64,000 nt of DNA, taken from NCBI GenBank assembly GCA_947165465.1, contig CAMVAM010000002.1, positions 1 through 64,000 on the forward strand. Direction: 5' to 3'. Within the stretch, counting starts at the first letter, position 1, and the number at the start of each line of letters is the position of its first letter. The position numbers and the translations under genes were made by a program. Positions 1 through 9,427 of this stretch are shown piece by piece. The notes beneath the pieces were generated by a model. That model had not been told where the DNA came from. It worked only from the letters and a program-made list of their open reading frames with translations, and did no database searches. This DNA is from an uncultured Candidatus Saccharibacteria bacterium. Its GTDB lineage: Bacteria > Patescibacteriota > Saccharimonadia > Saccharimonadales > Saccharimonadaceae.

Positions 1-8
1 GTACCACA

Positions 9-30
9 ATGACCGTAAGGTCATTTTTTT
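9..30 (+). terminator. Intrinsic terminator for a plus-strand gene left of the window
   Basis: ATGACC-GTAA-GGTCAT hairpin followed by seven T on the plus strand. The T run touches the stop codon of the convergent glycosyltransferase gene. On the minus strand there is no U tail, so it serves a transcript entering from the left. Confidence 0.75.
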
Positions 31-1510
31 ATACTGCTTTTAACTTCATCGCCGTGTGATGCTCGGTCTTCACTTCTTTAACTACGTCAAAGTTCCCCGC
101 CGGGAGTTTCTCCGGATTTTCCGTCACATACCAGAAAGTTTTATTCTCTGCTAGAAAATCATCCAGCGTTTTATAGACTTGCGATTTCGCTCGGTCTAGT
201 TTTCCCTCGTAATATTTCATCGGTTCCTCCGAACCCCAACCATTCGTAAAGGTCGTCTCAAGCGTCCCATAAACCGGATTCTCTTCGCTCGTATAAATCG
301 CCGCACCAAGGAACACCCAAATATCGTCCGCAAGAATCGGCGTGTCATCTTTTTCATCCTGTACTGTCCTCACAATGTCCGCGACATAAGATTCCGGTTT
401 TCGATCTAGCACGTTAAGAACCCCCACTCCAGCCGTAAGTAACACTACAAATGTTGCAAAACCAATTACGCATCTTTCACACACTTTTTTAACCGGACAA
501 AATGCGAGAGACACACCAATAATCACCCAAGCAATTATACTAGACGGCACTAAGTATCTATCCACAAACATCGGCTTATAAACGAGCGAAACTCCAAGTA
601 GTGCGAGCGGTGGCAACACGAACATCAAAAACAGAAACAGATAATACTTTCTATCCGCTTTCGCAATTTCCTTGTACGCTTTTTTCGTCACTAGAACATA
701 AACCCCAACAAACAGAATCGCGAGCAGTACACTCCACCCTACTAATTCCCCGGCACTCTTAAATAGAAAAATGTTCGTGAGAAAACTCACCGGCGTTTCC
801 CCAGTCACCGGCGGAATCCAGAACCCACCAGAGATCGAATCCATCTGCGAAAGAAGCGACGGAATCCAAGGAACATACAGAACCACCGCACCAACATATG
901 ACAAAACCGCCGGCACTAGTCGCTTCGCATCTTTCCTAAAGATAAACAGTAAATACACTACATGTGTGAGCCAAACGCACGCCGTGAAATAATGCGTGTA
1001 CATTCCAAGCGCCACCAAAATCGCATAAAACACCCAGTATCTCTTCTGGTTTTTCTCCACTGCGAGTGTCAGCATATAAGATGCAAGTAGTACGATGAAG
1101 AGTATCACCATATACATCCGCATTTCCATACCATAGCGAATCAGAAATGGCGACACTGCCATCAGAAGCGACGCAAACATCGCTGGCTTTTTGCCAAACC
1201 AATGTTTCACCAGGAAGAATAGCAACACAATCGACGCCACTCCAAAGAATACAGACATCGCCCTCATCGCAATGAGAGACGTGCCAAACATGAGCGACCA
1301 AATTTTCAGAAGATAGTAATAAAACGGCGGATGTACATCCACGGCCGTGAGCCCCCAGATTTCACCAAAGTTCCCTTTTACGAGATACGCCGAATATCCT
1401 TCATCAAACCAAATCGGAAAATTAATTCTTTTCAGCACCAAAGCCAAAAACACCAGCACCGAAAACCCTAATACAAGATATGGACTATATTTAGTAATCT
1501 TATCCTTCAT
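29..1510 (-). CDS. Multi-pass membrane glycosyltransferase, GT39/ArnT-like (PMT superfamily)
   Basis: About 493 residues with a GT-C layout: an N-terminal membrane segment, a short first loop with an acidic motif (WFDEGYSAYLVKG) followed by DVHPPFYYYLLKIWS, then roughly ten more hydrophobic segments and a soluble C-terminal tail. The WFDE...HPP loop is the typical active-site loop of enzymes that use polyprenyl-phosphate sugars as donors. It probably glycosylates a lipid, glycan or surface protein outside the membrane; the acceptor is unknown. I start at the Met 13 codons inside the longest frame because a TGA-TATCAT -10 box lies 7 nt before it, implying a leaderless mRNA. Confidence 0.8.
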   Translation of the reverse strand: MKDKITKYSPYLVLGFSVLVFLALVLKRINFPIWFDEGYSAYLVKGNFGEIWGLTAVDVHPPFYYYLLKIWSLMFGTSLIAMRAMSVFFGVASIVLLFFLVKHWFGKKPAMFASLLMAVSPFLIRYGMEMRMYMVILFIVLLASYMLTLAVEKNQKRYWVFYAILVALGMYTHYFTACVWLTHVVYLLFIFRKDAKRLVPAVLSYVGAVVLYVPWIPSLLSQMDSISGGFWIPPVTGETPVSFLTNIFLFKSAGELVGWSVLLAILFVGVYVLVTKKAYKEIAKADRKYYLFLFLMFVLPPLALLGVSLVYKPMFVDRYLVPSSIIAWVIIGVSLAFCPVKKVCERCVIGFATFVVLLTAGVGVLNVLDRKPESYVADIVRTVQDEKDDTPILADDIWVFLGAAIYTSEENPVYGTLETTFTNGWGSEEPMKYYEGKLDRAKSQVYKTLDDFLAENKTFWYVTENPEKLPAGNFDVVKEVKTEHHTAMKLKAV

Positions 1511-1517
1511 ATAATAA

Positions 1518-1526
1518 ATGATATCA
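1518..1526 (-). promoter_or_regulatory. Extended -10 promoter of the glycosyltransferase gene
   Basis: TGA-TATCAT on the minus strand, 7 nt before the chosen ATG (1510). There is no Shine-Dalgarno sequence. The hexamer has one mismatch to TATAAT, so this is weaker than the other leaderless promoters here. Confidence 0.45.
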
Positions 1527-1532
1527 TAATAG

Positions 1533-1583
1533 AAAAATAATACTAACACTGAGGATACTTTCCGAATTGTCTCCGTCTACTAG
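1533..1583. repeat. Degenerate copy of a tRNA-associated hairpin repeat (copy A1)
   Basis: Carries the left arm and the loop core (CTTTCCGAATTGTC) of the full hairpin just to its right, but has lost the complementary right arm. A similar partial copy sits beside the second full hairpin at 57748-57790. Confidence 0.7.
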
Positions 1584-1584
1584 C

Positions 1585-1648
1585 AAAAAATAATACTAAT
1601 TCTGAGAAGACTTTCCGAATTGTCTTCGAAGAATTAGTATTATTTTTT
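1585..1648. repeat. Long palindromic hairpin repeat beside tRNA(CAU), likely terminator (copy A2)
   Basis: Outer 18-bp perfect stem (1585-1602 with 1631-1648), a small internal loop, an inner 6-bp stem GAAGAC/GTCTTC and a 10-nt loop TTTCCGAATT. It lies 9 bp past the encoded CCA of the tRNA and ends in a T run when read on the minus strand, so it should terminate the tRNA transcript. The same architecture with compensatory base changes recurs at 57791-57852 beside tRNA-Ser. Confidence 0.85.
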
Positions 1649-1657
1649 ACTCTTGCA

Positions 1658-1734
1658 TGGTGGTACCGGGTGGGATCGAACCACCGACCTCGGGCTTATG
1701 AGTCCCACGCTCTAACCTGCTGAGCTACGGTACC
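1658..1734 (-). tRNA. tRNA with CAU anticodon (elongator Met, or Ile2)
   Basis: 77 nt including encoded CCA. The acceptor stem GGTACCG/CGGTACC closes, the D arm is GCTC/GAGC, the anticodon loop is CTCATAA (CAT at 1698-1700) and the T arm is GGTGG-TTCGATC-CCACC. The paired G1:C72 argues against initiator tRNA. Elongator Met and lysidine-modified Ile2 cannot be separated by eye. The anticodon stem has one A-G mismatch next to the loop. Confidence 0.93.
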
Positions 1735-1761
1735 ACGTTTTTTCATTATAACACAAAATCA

Positions 1762-1770
1762 TGCTATAAT
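1762..1770 (+). promoter_or_regulatory. Extended -10 promoter, leaderless prepilin gene
   Basis: TGC-TATAAT, 6 nt before the ATG at 1777. There is no Shine-Dalgarno sequence and no convincing -35 box. Confidence 0.65.
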
Positions 1771-1776
1771 AAAGAT

Positions 1777-2169
1777 ATGAAATCGAAAAAGGGCTTTACC
1801 GTCTTAGAAATTATCATCGTAGCCGTCTTTGCATCGCTACTTCTTATTCTCTTCTTTATCCAAAAAGCAAACCTCGATGCCATGCAGCGTGACGAAGACC
1901 GCAAGACCGCCATCAACGCCATGTACTACGCTCTCGAGGAAGGCTATTACAAAGAGCACAAATATTATCCGGAAGAAATCAACGAAGAAGTCATCCCTTA
2001 CATCGACCCAGCTCTCTGGTCCGATCCATTTGGCGCTAACGTCGGCGACAGTGCTAGCTCCTACTCTTATACCCCAGCCAATTGTGAAAAAAGTCACTGC
2101 AAAGAATACGTCTTAAAGGCCGAACTCGAAAAAGAAGACGCCTACATCAAAAACAGTCGCAACCAATAA
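1777..2169 (+). CDS. Type IV prepilin-like protein
   Basis: 130 residues. A short basic leader (MKSKKG) is followed by the class III signal FTVLEIIIVAVFASLLLILFF, the prepilin peptidase site G|F with Glu at +5. The soluble remainder is short and acidic with two Cys near the end (NCEKSHC) that may form a disulfide. It should be processed by PilD and assembled into a pilus or pseudopilus. No other type IV pilus gene is in the window, so it stands alone. Preceded by an extended -10 with 6-nt spacing. Confidence 0.8.
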   Translation: MKSKKGFTVLEIIIVAVFASLLLILFFIQKANLDAMQRDEDRKTAINAMYYALEEGYYKEHKYYPEEINEEVIPYIDPALWSDPFGANVGDSASSYSYTPANCEKSHCKEYVLKAELEKEDAYIKNSRNQ

Positions 2170-2171
2170 AA

Positions 2172-2735
2172 CTAATCTTTTTGCTTCTTCGACGAAATCA
2201 ATTTTGATACTGCTTTAAGCTCAGACGGTGTGATGTCAGAAAATGGGAATGTATAGGTCGTTTCATCACCCACGGTTGAAAGCCTAAGCGTACCATACTT
2301 AAAGAAGGTTTGTAGCACACCACTTTGTGAATAGCTCGCATCTTCCACCGACACTAAATCAATAATATTTACAGATGTCGCGAGTGGCGATTTCATAATA
2401 TACTGAACCGCATGCTTATTTGTAAGGAATAATTTATTCCCTTTAAACACCATCGTCGCCACATAAGCCGCAATTAGCGCCGTTATCACCAAAATAGCGA
2501 GGAGAATATACATAAAGTTTCGGCCCATCGGATCAATCGTCGCCTGGCTCATAATTACAAGTAGAAACACTGCAAGCACCACGATTAATCCTGCCGCTAC
2601 CCCACCAAAAATCAACATAAAGCAGATTTTCGCACGCTTAAATGCGAATTCCACATATTCGTCTTCCTCTAATTTCAGATACGGAAAATCTTTCACGCTC
2701 CTGTCATGTCGGATTTGAATTAGATTTTTGTCCAT
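2172..2735 (-). CDS. Membrane protein with bacterial PH-like domain
   Basis: 187 residues. About 25 N-terminal residues precede two membrane segments (roughly 38-60 and 75-98), then a C-terminal domain ([38 protein letters not shown]...) resembling bPH_2/DUF304 domains that follow a TM pair. Function unknown; such proteins are envelope-associated. It overlaps the end of ruvB by 16 nt and its Shine-Dalgarno sequence (AAAGGAGATAAATG) lies inside ruvB, so it is translationally coupled. Confidence 0.7.
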   Translation of the reverse strand: MDKNLIQIRHDRSVKDFPYLKLEEDEYVEFAFKRAKICFMLIFGGVAAGLIVVLAVFLLVIMSQATIDPMGRNFMYILLAILVITALIAAYVATMVFKGNKLFLTNKHAVQYIMKSPLATSVNIIDLVSVEDASYSQSGVLQTFFKYGTLRLSTVGDETTYTFPFSDITPSELKAVSKLISSKKQKD

Positions 2736-3742
2736 TTATCTCCTTTCAAATGGTTTTTTCCTTTTTCGGTTACTACTCGACCTCTCGGTGTCCTGGCGAG
2801 TAGCCCCAGTTGCAAAAGATACGGTTCATAATAATCTTCAATCGTCGTTGCCTCGTCCCCCGTAAGCGCCGCAATCGTAGTTAGCCCCACCGGCTTATCT
2901 CCATAATTATCAAACATGAGTCTCAGCATGTTTCTATCCGCCGGATCGAGCCCGAGATAATCAATTTCCATAAGTTCCAAAGATTTTTCCGCAATCTTTG
3001 TATCAATAATACCATCTCCATTCACATCGGCATAGTCACGCACGCGTTTAAACAAACGATTCGCAATACGTGGCGTCAGTCTCGAACGGGTTGCAAGAAG
3101 CGTCGTCGCATCCGGACTAATCTCAGTGTTTAAAATCCCAGCCGTCCTTTTAATAATTTGCTCAATCTCCGGCTCTTTATAGTATTCCAGACGATGAATA
3201 ATCCCAAACCTATCGCGAAGTGGTCCGGCTAATGAACCCGTCCTCGTAGTCGCACCAATCACGGTAAAATGTGGGAGATCTAACCTTACGCTACGAGCTG
3301 CCGGGCCTTTACCAATCACGATATCGAGCTTATAATCTTCCATCGCAGAGTAAAGCACTTCTTCCACCGCTCGGCGCAGTCTGTGAATTTCATCAATAAA
3401 CAGCACGTCACCGTCTTTTAAATTCGTGAGAATCGATGCAAGGTCCCCTGCCCTTTCAATCGCCGGCCCCGAAGTAACTCGTAAAGACGCACCCAGCTCG
3501 TGCGCAATCACACCCGCCATCGTTGTTTTGCCAAGTCCCGGTGGACCATATAATAATACGTGATCAAGCGAGGCCCCATCATTCCTCTTTTTTACTGCAT
3601 CAATCGCAAGTTTAAGATTATTCTTGAGATGCTCCTGGCCAATATACTCTTTAAAAGTCGTTGGACGAAGCGAAATCTCAATCTTCGCCTCTTCGGAATC
3701 ATTTTCAGCCGCTGTCGGTTCCACTAGCCTCTCAATTGCCAT
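2720..3742 (-). CDS. ruvB: Holliday junction branch migration DNA helicase RuvB
   Basis: 340 residues, the normal length. AAA+ ATPase with Walker [13 protein letters not shown], Walker [12 protein letters not shown], sensor GATTRTG with arginine finger LRDRFG, then the C-terminal winged helix ([15 protein letters not shown]). It drives branch migration with RuvA; ruvA and ruvC are not in the window. The GTAATAA-like start region shows TGG-TATAAT 6 nt before the ATG, so the mRNA looks leaderless, while the downstream PH-like gene has its own Shine-Dalgarno sequence. Confidence 0.97.
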   Translation of the reverse strand: MAIERLVEPTAAENDSEEAKIEISLRPTTFKEYIGQEHLKNNLKLAIDAVKKRNDGASLDHVLLYGPPGLGKTTMAGVIAHELGASLRVTSGPAIERAGDLASILTNLKDGDVLFIDEIHRLRRAVEEVLYSAMEDYKLDIVIGKGPAARSVRLDLPHFTVIGATTRTGSLAGPLRDRFGIIHRLEYYKEPEIEQIIKRTAGILNTEISPDATTLLATRSRLTPRIANRLFKRVRDYADVNGDGIIDTKIAEKSLELMEIDYLGLDPADRNMLRLMFDNYGDKPVGLTTIAALTGDEATTIEDYYEPYLLQLGLLARTPRGRVVTEKGKNHLKGDKWTKI

Positions 3743-3748
3743 ACCTTA

Positions 3749-3757
3749 ATTATACCA
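3749..3757 (-). promoter_or_regulatory. Extended -10 promoter, leaderless ruvB
   Basis: TGG-TATAAT on the minus strand, 6 nt upstream of the ruvB ATG, with no Shine-Dalgarno sequence between. Confidence 0.65.
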
Positions 3758-3779
3758 TATAATCTATAAAAATACTTAA

Positions 3780-3806
3780 TTAGCACTATTGACAAATGAG
3801 TGCTAA
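3780..3806 (+). promoter_or_regulatory. CIRCE operator 1 of dnaK
   Basis: TTAGCACTA-N9-GAGTGCTAA, one mismatch to the CIRCE consensus. The nine-base spacer TTGACAAAT contains the -35 hexamer, so HrcA bound here would directly block sigma-70 polymerase. hrcA itself is not in the window. Confidence 0.93.
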
Positions 3807-3817
3807 TTTACTACAAT
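3789..3817 (+). promoter_or_regulatory. dnaK promoter
   Basis: -35 TTGACA (3789-3794), 17-bp spacer, -10 TACAAT (3812-3817). Near-consensus sigma-70 promoter flanked by two CIRCE operators. Confidence 0.9.
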
Positions 3818-3826
3818 AGAGGAAGA

Positions 3827-3853
3827 TTAGCACTCACACACTACGAGTGCTAG
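3827..3853 (+). promoter_or_regulatory. CIRCE operator 2 of dnaK
   Basis: TTAGCACTC-N9-GAGTGCTAG, one mismatch to consensus, located just downstream of the expected transcription start and upstream of the GTGAGGA ribosome-binding site. Confidence 0.92.
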
Positions 3854-3878
3854 ACATATTAAAGAAAGTGAGGATAAA

Positions 3879-5765
<1,887 letters not shown>

Positions 5766-5775
5766 TCCTTTCTAC

Positions 5776-5807
5776 AAAAATGACCCCCGGTAAGGGGGCC
5801 ATTTTTT
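5776..5807. terminator. Bidirectional terminator between dnaK and the DUF4282 gene
   Basis: CCCCC-GGTAA-GGGGG stem inside an AAAAATG/CATTTTT outer stem, giving T runs on both strands; serves both convergent genes. Confidence 0.85.
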
Positions 5808-5814
5808 ATTCAAT

Positions 5815-6408
5815 TTAAGCTTCTGGCTTTGGTTCTTCTGGTTTTGGTTCCGGCTTCACTTCTGCCTTCGCGAGCACTGCGGCCCTCTTTTCTTCAACAC
5901 GTTGCCTTGCACCAACTACCGCGCCACGAATGTCAGCCGTGTTTTCCCAAAGGCCGACCATTAGCATGGTCATTTCAAATGTTAACCTTAGTGAAATTGG
6001 TCCGACAATCATCGTACCAAGACCAACCAAAATCATGATACCCGGTTCGCGACCTTCCCAGAAACCATAGATCATGAGAGCAATACCGCCAAAGATACAA
6101 AGTAGTGAGCCGAAGATATAAACAAACTTCATAATTCCGGCAATCCAAATCTTGCGGAAGTTCAAGAATTCCTTCCACCACTTGGCAAATCCAGATTCTG
6201 GATCCTTCTTTCTAATTACTAAACCAAAGAAAAGGATTAGTGCAACGACAAGCGATAAAACTACCGTCACAATCCCAGCTGGGAGCAAGAACTGATCCGG
6301 CTCCTTATTAAAACCGCTACGTGGCGTATCATCCAACTCTTCGATGATACCGGTTACTACTTCATCCTCCCAGGAATCTACTGGTAACGACACAGCTTCT
6401 TTGTGCAT
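5815..6408 (-). CDS. DUF4282-like membrane protein
   Basis: 197 residues. A 40-residue acidic N-terminus, a first membrane segment (about 44-65, LLPAGIVTVVLSLVVALILFFGLV), then a DUF4282-like module (FLNFRKIWIAGIMKFVYIFGS..., glycine-rich TM pair, RLTFEMTMLMVGLWENTADIR) and a tail of PEPKPEEPKPEA repeats. DUF4282 proteins are small integral membrane proteins of unknown role. Ribosome-binding site AGGAGGAT lies just before the ATG. Monocistronic, convergent with dnaK. Confidence 0.65.
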   Translation of the reverse strand: MHKEAVSLPVDSWEDEVVTGIIEELDDTPRSGFNKEPDQFLLPAGIVTVVLSLVVALILFFGLVIRKKDPESGFAKWWKEFLNFRKIWIAGIMKFVYIFGSLLCIFGGIALMIYGFWEGREPGIMILVGLGTMIVGPISLRLTFEMTMLMVGLWENTADIRGAVVGARQRVEEKRAAVLAKAEVKPEPKPEEPKPEA

Positions 6409-6451
6409 AAAAATCCTCCTATTTCCCTCATTATGCCATAAGCATTATGCA

Positions 6452-6460
6452 TGTTATAAT
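6452..6460 (+). promoter_or_regulatory. Extended -10 promoter, leaderless small membrane protein gene
   Basis: TGT-TATAAT, 6 nt before the ATG at 6467. Confidence 0.65.
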
Positions 6461-6466
6461 AAAGCC

Positions 6467-6904
6467 ATGGAAAACGACAAACCAGAACGCCCTACTACTC
6501 TAAGCCCACTAGTTTCATTTAATACTGTTTTTGTTATTTCAGCCACAATATCACTAATATTGCTATTTTTTACTAATAGTTTAAATCTCTTAGGAGCCCT
6601 TGTTCTTTCTACCATCTTTGTATTTATTTCCGGTTTTCTCACTATAGTGCTCTGGCTAATTAACTTTTTTGCCTCGCTTAGTCGCATGGATAATATCCTG
6701 TTTCGCCACTCATTAGTTTATTGTATCTACGTAATTGCCGCTCCAATCATCGGCGGGCTAATACTTTTAATTGCCAATATTATTAACTTCGATTGGAATA
6801 TTGATCTTTTCCTCGAGGGGCTCGGAATCGCTACATTCGTAATAATCAATGTCGCCGGCCTCATCCATCTTGATTTGCTTCGCAAAAAGCAACCCCTTCT
6901 CTAA
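6467..6904 (+). CDS. Small membrane protein of unknown function
   Basis: 145 residues with four hydrophobic segments (about 15-37, 42-68, 82-105, 112-135) joined by short loops, and a short charged N-terminus (MENDKPERP). I recognise no family. The start was moved 41 codons inside the open frame because TGT-TATAAT sits 6 nt before this ATG and the upstream part reads through the promoter of the divergent gene. A separate promoter before pta suggests it is not strictly part of that operon. Confidence 0.6.
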   Translation: MENDKPERPTTLSPLVSFNTVFVISATISLILLFFTNSLNLLGALVLSTIFVFISGFLTIVLWLINFFASLSRMDNILFRHSLVYCIYVIAAPIIGGLILLIANIINFDWNIDLFLEGLGIATFVIINVAGLIHLDLLRKKQPLL

Positions 6905-6906
6905 TA

Positions 6907-6915
6907 TGGTATAAT
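6907..6915 (+). promoter_or_regulatory. Extended -10 promoter, leaderless pta-glmM-GNAT operon
   Basis: TGG-TATAAT, 6 nt before the pta ATG at 6922; no Shine-Dalgarno sequence. It overlaps the last codons of the preceding gene. Confidence 0.65.
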
Positions 6916-6921
6916 AAATTC

Positions 6922-7677
6922 ATGAGAGTTATTTTTCCTGAATCAGAAAATCCTATCATTAAAGAGGCCTTAGTTTCCTTCTCGGACATCGAAGTTGTGC
7001 CGGCGGATAGTCTCGAATCAGCTACGGACAAACTCGCTCGTGGCGAAGCCGATTCCATGATTTCCGGCCTCGACTATTCTTCTCGCGATGTCTTACTCGC
7101 CTACAAAGCAAGAATCCCCCTTAGTTCCCCATTTTTCTCTAGCTGTTTCGTTGGTAAAAAAGACGGCAAACGTCTCATCGTTGCCGATGGCGGCGTCAAC
7201 AAAATCCCGACAAAAGAGCAGCTCTACACCATCGTCGAAGACACCGCAAAGACCTGCGAACTATATCTCAAAGAAACTCCGCGCGTCGCAATGCTCTCCT
7301 ACTCTACTAAAGGAAGTGGTGGCAAAAATCCTGATCTCGAAAAAATCTACTTTGTGATTGATGAAATTAAAAAGAATCATCCGGAATGGAAAATCGACGG
7401 CGAAATGCAACTCGATGCCGCCATCGATCCACGTGTTGGCGAGAAAAAAGTCGGCGCCTCCGAAGTCGCCGGACACGCCAACGTCCTTATCGTTCCCGAT
7501 TTAAACAGCGGCAACATTCTTTATAAAAGCATGGAGCATCTCGGCGGTTGGACCATGGCCGGCCCAATCATTCAAGGCTTCAACATCCCACTCGCCGATC
7601 TCTCTCGTGGCAGCTCTGTTGAAGATGTGATTTTAACCATCGATGTAATCGTAAAAATGTTAGAAAGGAACACCTAA
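6922..7677 (+). CDS. pta: Phosphate acetyltransferase-like protein (short form)
   Basis: 251 residues; the PTA_PTB family is usually about 320 or more. The start RVIFPESENPIIKEAL matches the family N-terminus, and the C-terminal half has the usual blocks (AMLSYSTKGSGG, GEMQLDAAIDP, NVLIVPDLNSGNILYK, GPIIQGFNIPLADLSRG). The missing residues fall inside domain I, between the start and GEADSMISGL. Expected reaction: acetyl-CoA plus phosphate to acetyl phosphate, feeding acetate kinase (AckA, 62364-63563) to make ATP. A butyryl specificity cannot be excluded. Stop overlaps the glmM start (TAATG). Confidence 0.85.
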   Translation: MRVIFPESENPIIKEALVSFSDIEVVPADSLESATDKLARGEADSMISGLDYSSRDVLLAYKARIPLSSPFFSSCFVGKKDGKRLIVADGGVNKIPTKEQLYTIVEDTAKTCELYLKETPRVAMLSYSTKGSGGKNPDLEKIYFVIDEIKKNHPEWKIDGEMQLDAAIDPRVGEKKVGASEVAGHANVLIVPDLNSGNILYKSMEHLGGWTMAGPIIQGFNIPLADLSRGSSVEDVILTIDVIVKMLERNT

Positions 7678-8993
7678 TGAAATATTTTGGTACTGACGGC
7701 ATCCGTCAAAAAGCCGACCAGTTCACTCCGGAATTTCTTTACAAAATCGCTCGTGGCCTCGTTGACTATGCCGGCGACACGGTAAAAGTTTTAATCGGTG
7801 GCGACACTCGCGAATCTTCCGAATGGATTATCCGCGACCTCGAATCCGCTTTCGAAAATCTCGGCGTCGAATATCAAACCATCGACGTCCTTCCGACTCC
7901 AGGCATTAATTATTGTTTCTATCAAATGGGTTTTGATTTTGCTGTTGATGTCACCGCCTCCCACAACCCTTATACCGACAACGGCATCAAAATCTTTGAA
8001 CGAGGCGAAACTTCCGGCACCAAACTTTGTGAAGCCGGTTGCGAAAAAATCGAAGAGTCTCTCGAAAAAGAATTATTCTACGATGCAGTCAGCGCTTCCG
8101 CTCGCGAAAATCTTCACGACGACGCCTTGGATCTCTACAAATCTCACCTCGAAACCTATCTCGGCGAAGCAGATTTTAAAGGCCTAAAAATCGGCATGGA
8201 CTGCGCCAACGGTGCGACTAGCGTTGTTAATAAATCCATTTTCGAAAAACTTGGCGCGAACGTTGAACTCATTAATGCAGACGCAGAATACGGCACCGGC
8301 ATTAATCACGACTGCGGCAGTACTCATCTCGAGAAGCTCCAAGAGCTCGTTAAAAACAACCAGCTCGATTTTGGCGTCGCCTTTGATGGTGACGGTGATC
8401 GTTGTCTTCTCGTTAACCACGAAGGCGAAGTTGTCGATGGCGACGAAATCATCGCTATTCTCGCAAACTACTTGAAACTTGGCAAAATCGCAATTACCGT
8501 CATGGCAAACCAAGGTCTATTAAACTGGGCTAAGGACAACAAAGTCCATGCCGAAATCACCGCCGTGGGCGATTCCAACGTCGCAGCCGCCATGCGCGAA
8601 CAAGATATTAAAATCGGTGGCGAACAATCCGGTCATATTATCCTCCCAGGCGAAGCTACCGGCGATGGTATGCTTACCGCCCTCATGATTACAAAAGTCG
8701 TGGCCGAAACTAAGAAATCTCTAAAAGACCTTGCTAGTATCATGACTAAATTCCCACAAATCATCGTGAACATGGATGCAACCCCAGAGCAAAAGAAAGC
8801 CTTGAAAGAAAAAGATGAAGCAAAAAATCTTCTTCTCGAATTCAACCAGAAACTCGATTCCGTCGAAGGCCGTTTGCTCGTCCGTCCATCCGGCACCGAG
8901 AATCTCATCCGCATCACAATGTGGGGCAACGATTCCGAAGCTATCGAAAAACTTGCTAACGAATTAAAAACTAAATTAGGAGAAGTTTTATGA
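7677..8993 (+). CDS. glmM: Phosphoglucosamine mutase
   Basis: 438 residues, four-domain alpha-D-phosphohexomutase. N-terminus YFGTDGIR; phosphoserine loop TASHNPYTDNGIKIF; metal loop FDGDGDRCLLV; sugar-binding loop GGEQSGHII, which favours GlmM over phosphomannomutase; phosphate-binding loop RPSGTENLIRI. Converts glucosamine-6-phosphate to glucosamine-1-phosphate for UDP-GlcNAc and peptidoglycan synthesis. GlmS, the preceding step, is at 18194-20017. Overlaps both neighbours (TAATG and ATGA), so it is translated from one pta-glmM-GNAT mRNA. Confidence 0.92.
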   Translation: MKYFGTDGIRQKADQFTPEFLYKIARGLVDYAGDTVKVLIGGDTRESSEWIIRDLESAFENLGVEYQTIDVLPTPGINYCFYQMGFDFAVDVTASHNPYTDNGIKIFERGETSGTKLCEAGCEKIEESLEKELFYDAVSASARENLHDDALDLYKSHLETYLGEADFKGLKIGMDCANGATSVVNKSIFEKLGANVELINADAEYGTGINHDCGSTHLEKLQELVKNNQLDFGVAFDGDGDRCLLVNHEGEVVDGDEIIAILANYLKLGKIAITVMANQGLLNWAKDNKVHAEITAVGDSNVAAAMREQDIKIGGEQSGHIILPGEATGDGMLTALMITKVVAETKKSLKDLASIMTKFPQIIVNMDATPEQKKALKEKDEAKNLLLEFNQKLDSVEGRLLVRPSGTENLIRITMWGNDSEAIEKLANELKTKLGEVL

Positions 8994-9427
8994 TTGTAAA
9001 ACCACTAGATAAATATACTCCGGAAGTTGCCGCTCGCGTCCGTGAACTTCTAATTCAACTTTCACGTAGCGGCAAAGACAAAGGCGAAATTCCAGAAGAC
9101 TGGTTCACTGATATCATTAATTCCCCGTGGCACGATCTTCTCGTCGCCGAAGAAGACGGCAAGATTCTTGGCATCGCAAGCGTCAGTGTCACCATGGGTC
9201 CAGGCATCAGAAAAAACGCCTACTTAGAAGATTTCGTGACAGATGCCGAAGTCCGCGGTAAAGGTGTTGGCACTGCCATTTGGAACGCTTACGAAGCTTG
9301 GGCCAAAGAAAAAGGTTGCAAGAACCTCGAATTCACCTGTGGCCATGGCCGTGAAAAATCCCAAGAATTCTACAAGAACCACGGTGCCGAAGTTTACGAT
9401 ACTAATTTTTTCCGTAAGGCATTATAG
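8990..9427 (+). CDS. GNAT-family N-acetyltransferase, possibly acting on amino sugars
   Basis: 145 residues. GNAT fold with the acetyl-CoA pyrophosphate loop VRGKGVGTAIW after the beta strand AYLEDFVTDAE and a C-terminal EFYKNHGAEV motif. Coupled to glmM by an ATGA overlap. The LEDFVTDAEVRGKGVG block loosely resembles glucosamine-phosphate acetyltransferases, and the neighbourhood (acetyl-CoA chemistry plus GlmM) fits acetylation of an amino-sugar phosphate, but that is inference; substrates of GNATs cannot be read from sequence. Its 3' end overlaps the convergent O-antigen ligase-like gene by 26 nt. Confidence 0.8.
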   Translation: MIVKPLDKYTPEVAARVRELLIQLSRSGKDKGEIPEDWFTDIINSPWHDLLVAEEDGKILGIASVSVTMGPGIRKNAYLEDFVTDAEVRGKGVGTAIWNAYEAWAKEKGCKNLEFTCGHGREKSQEFYKNHGAEVYDTNFFRKAL

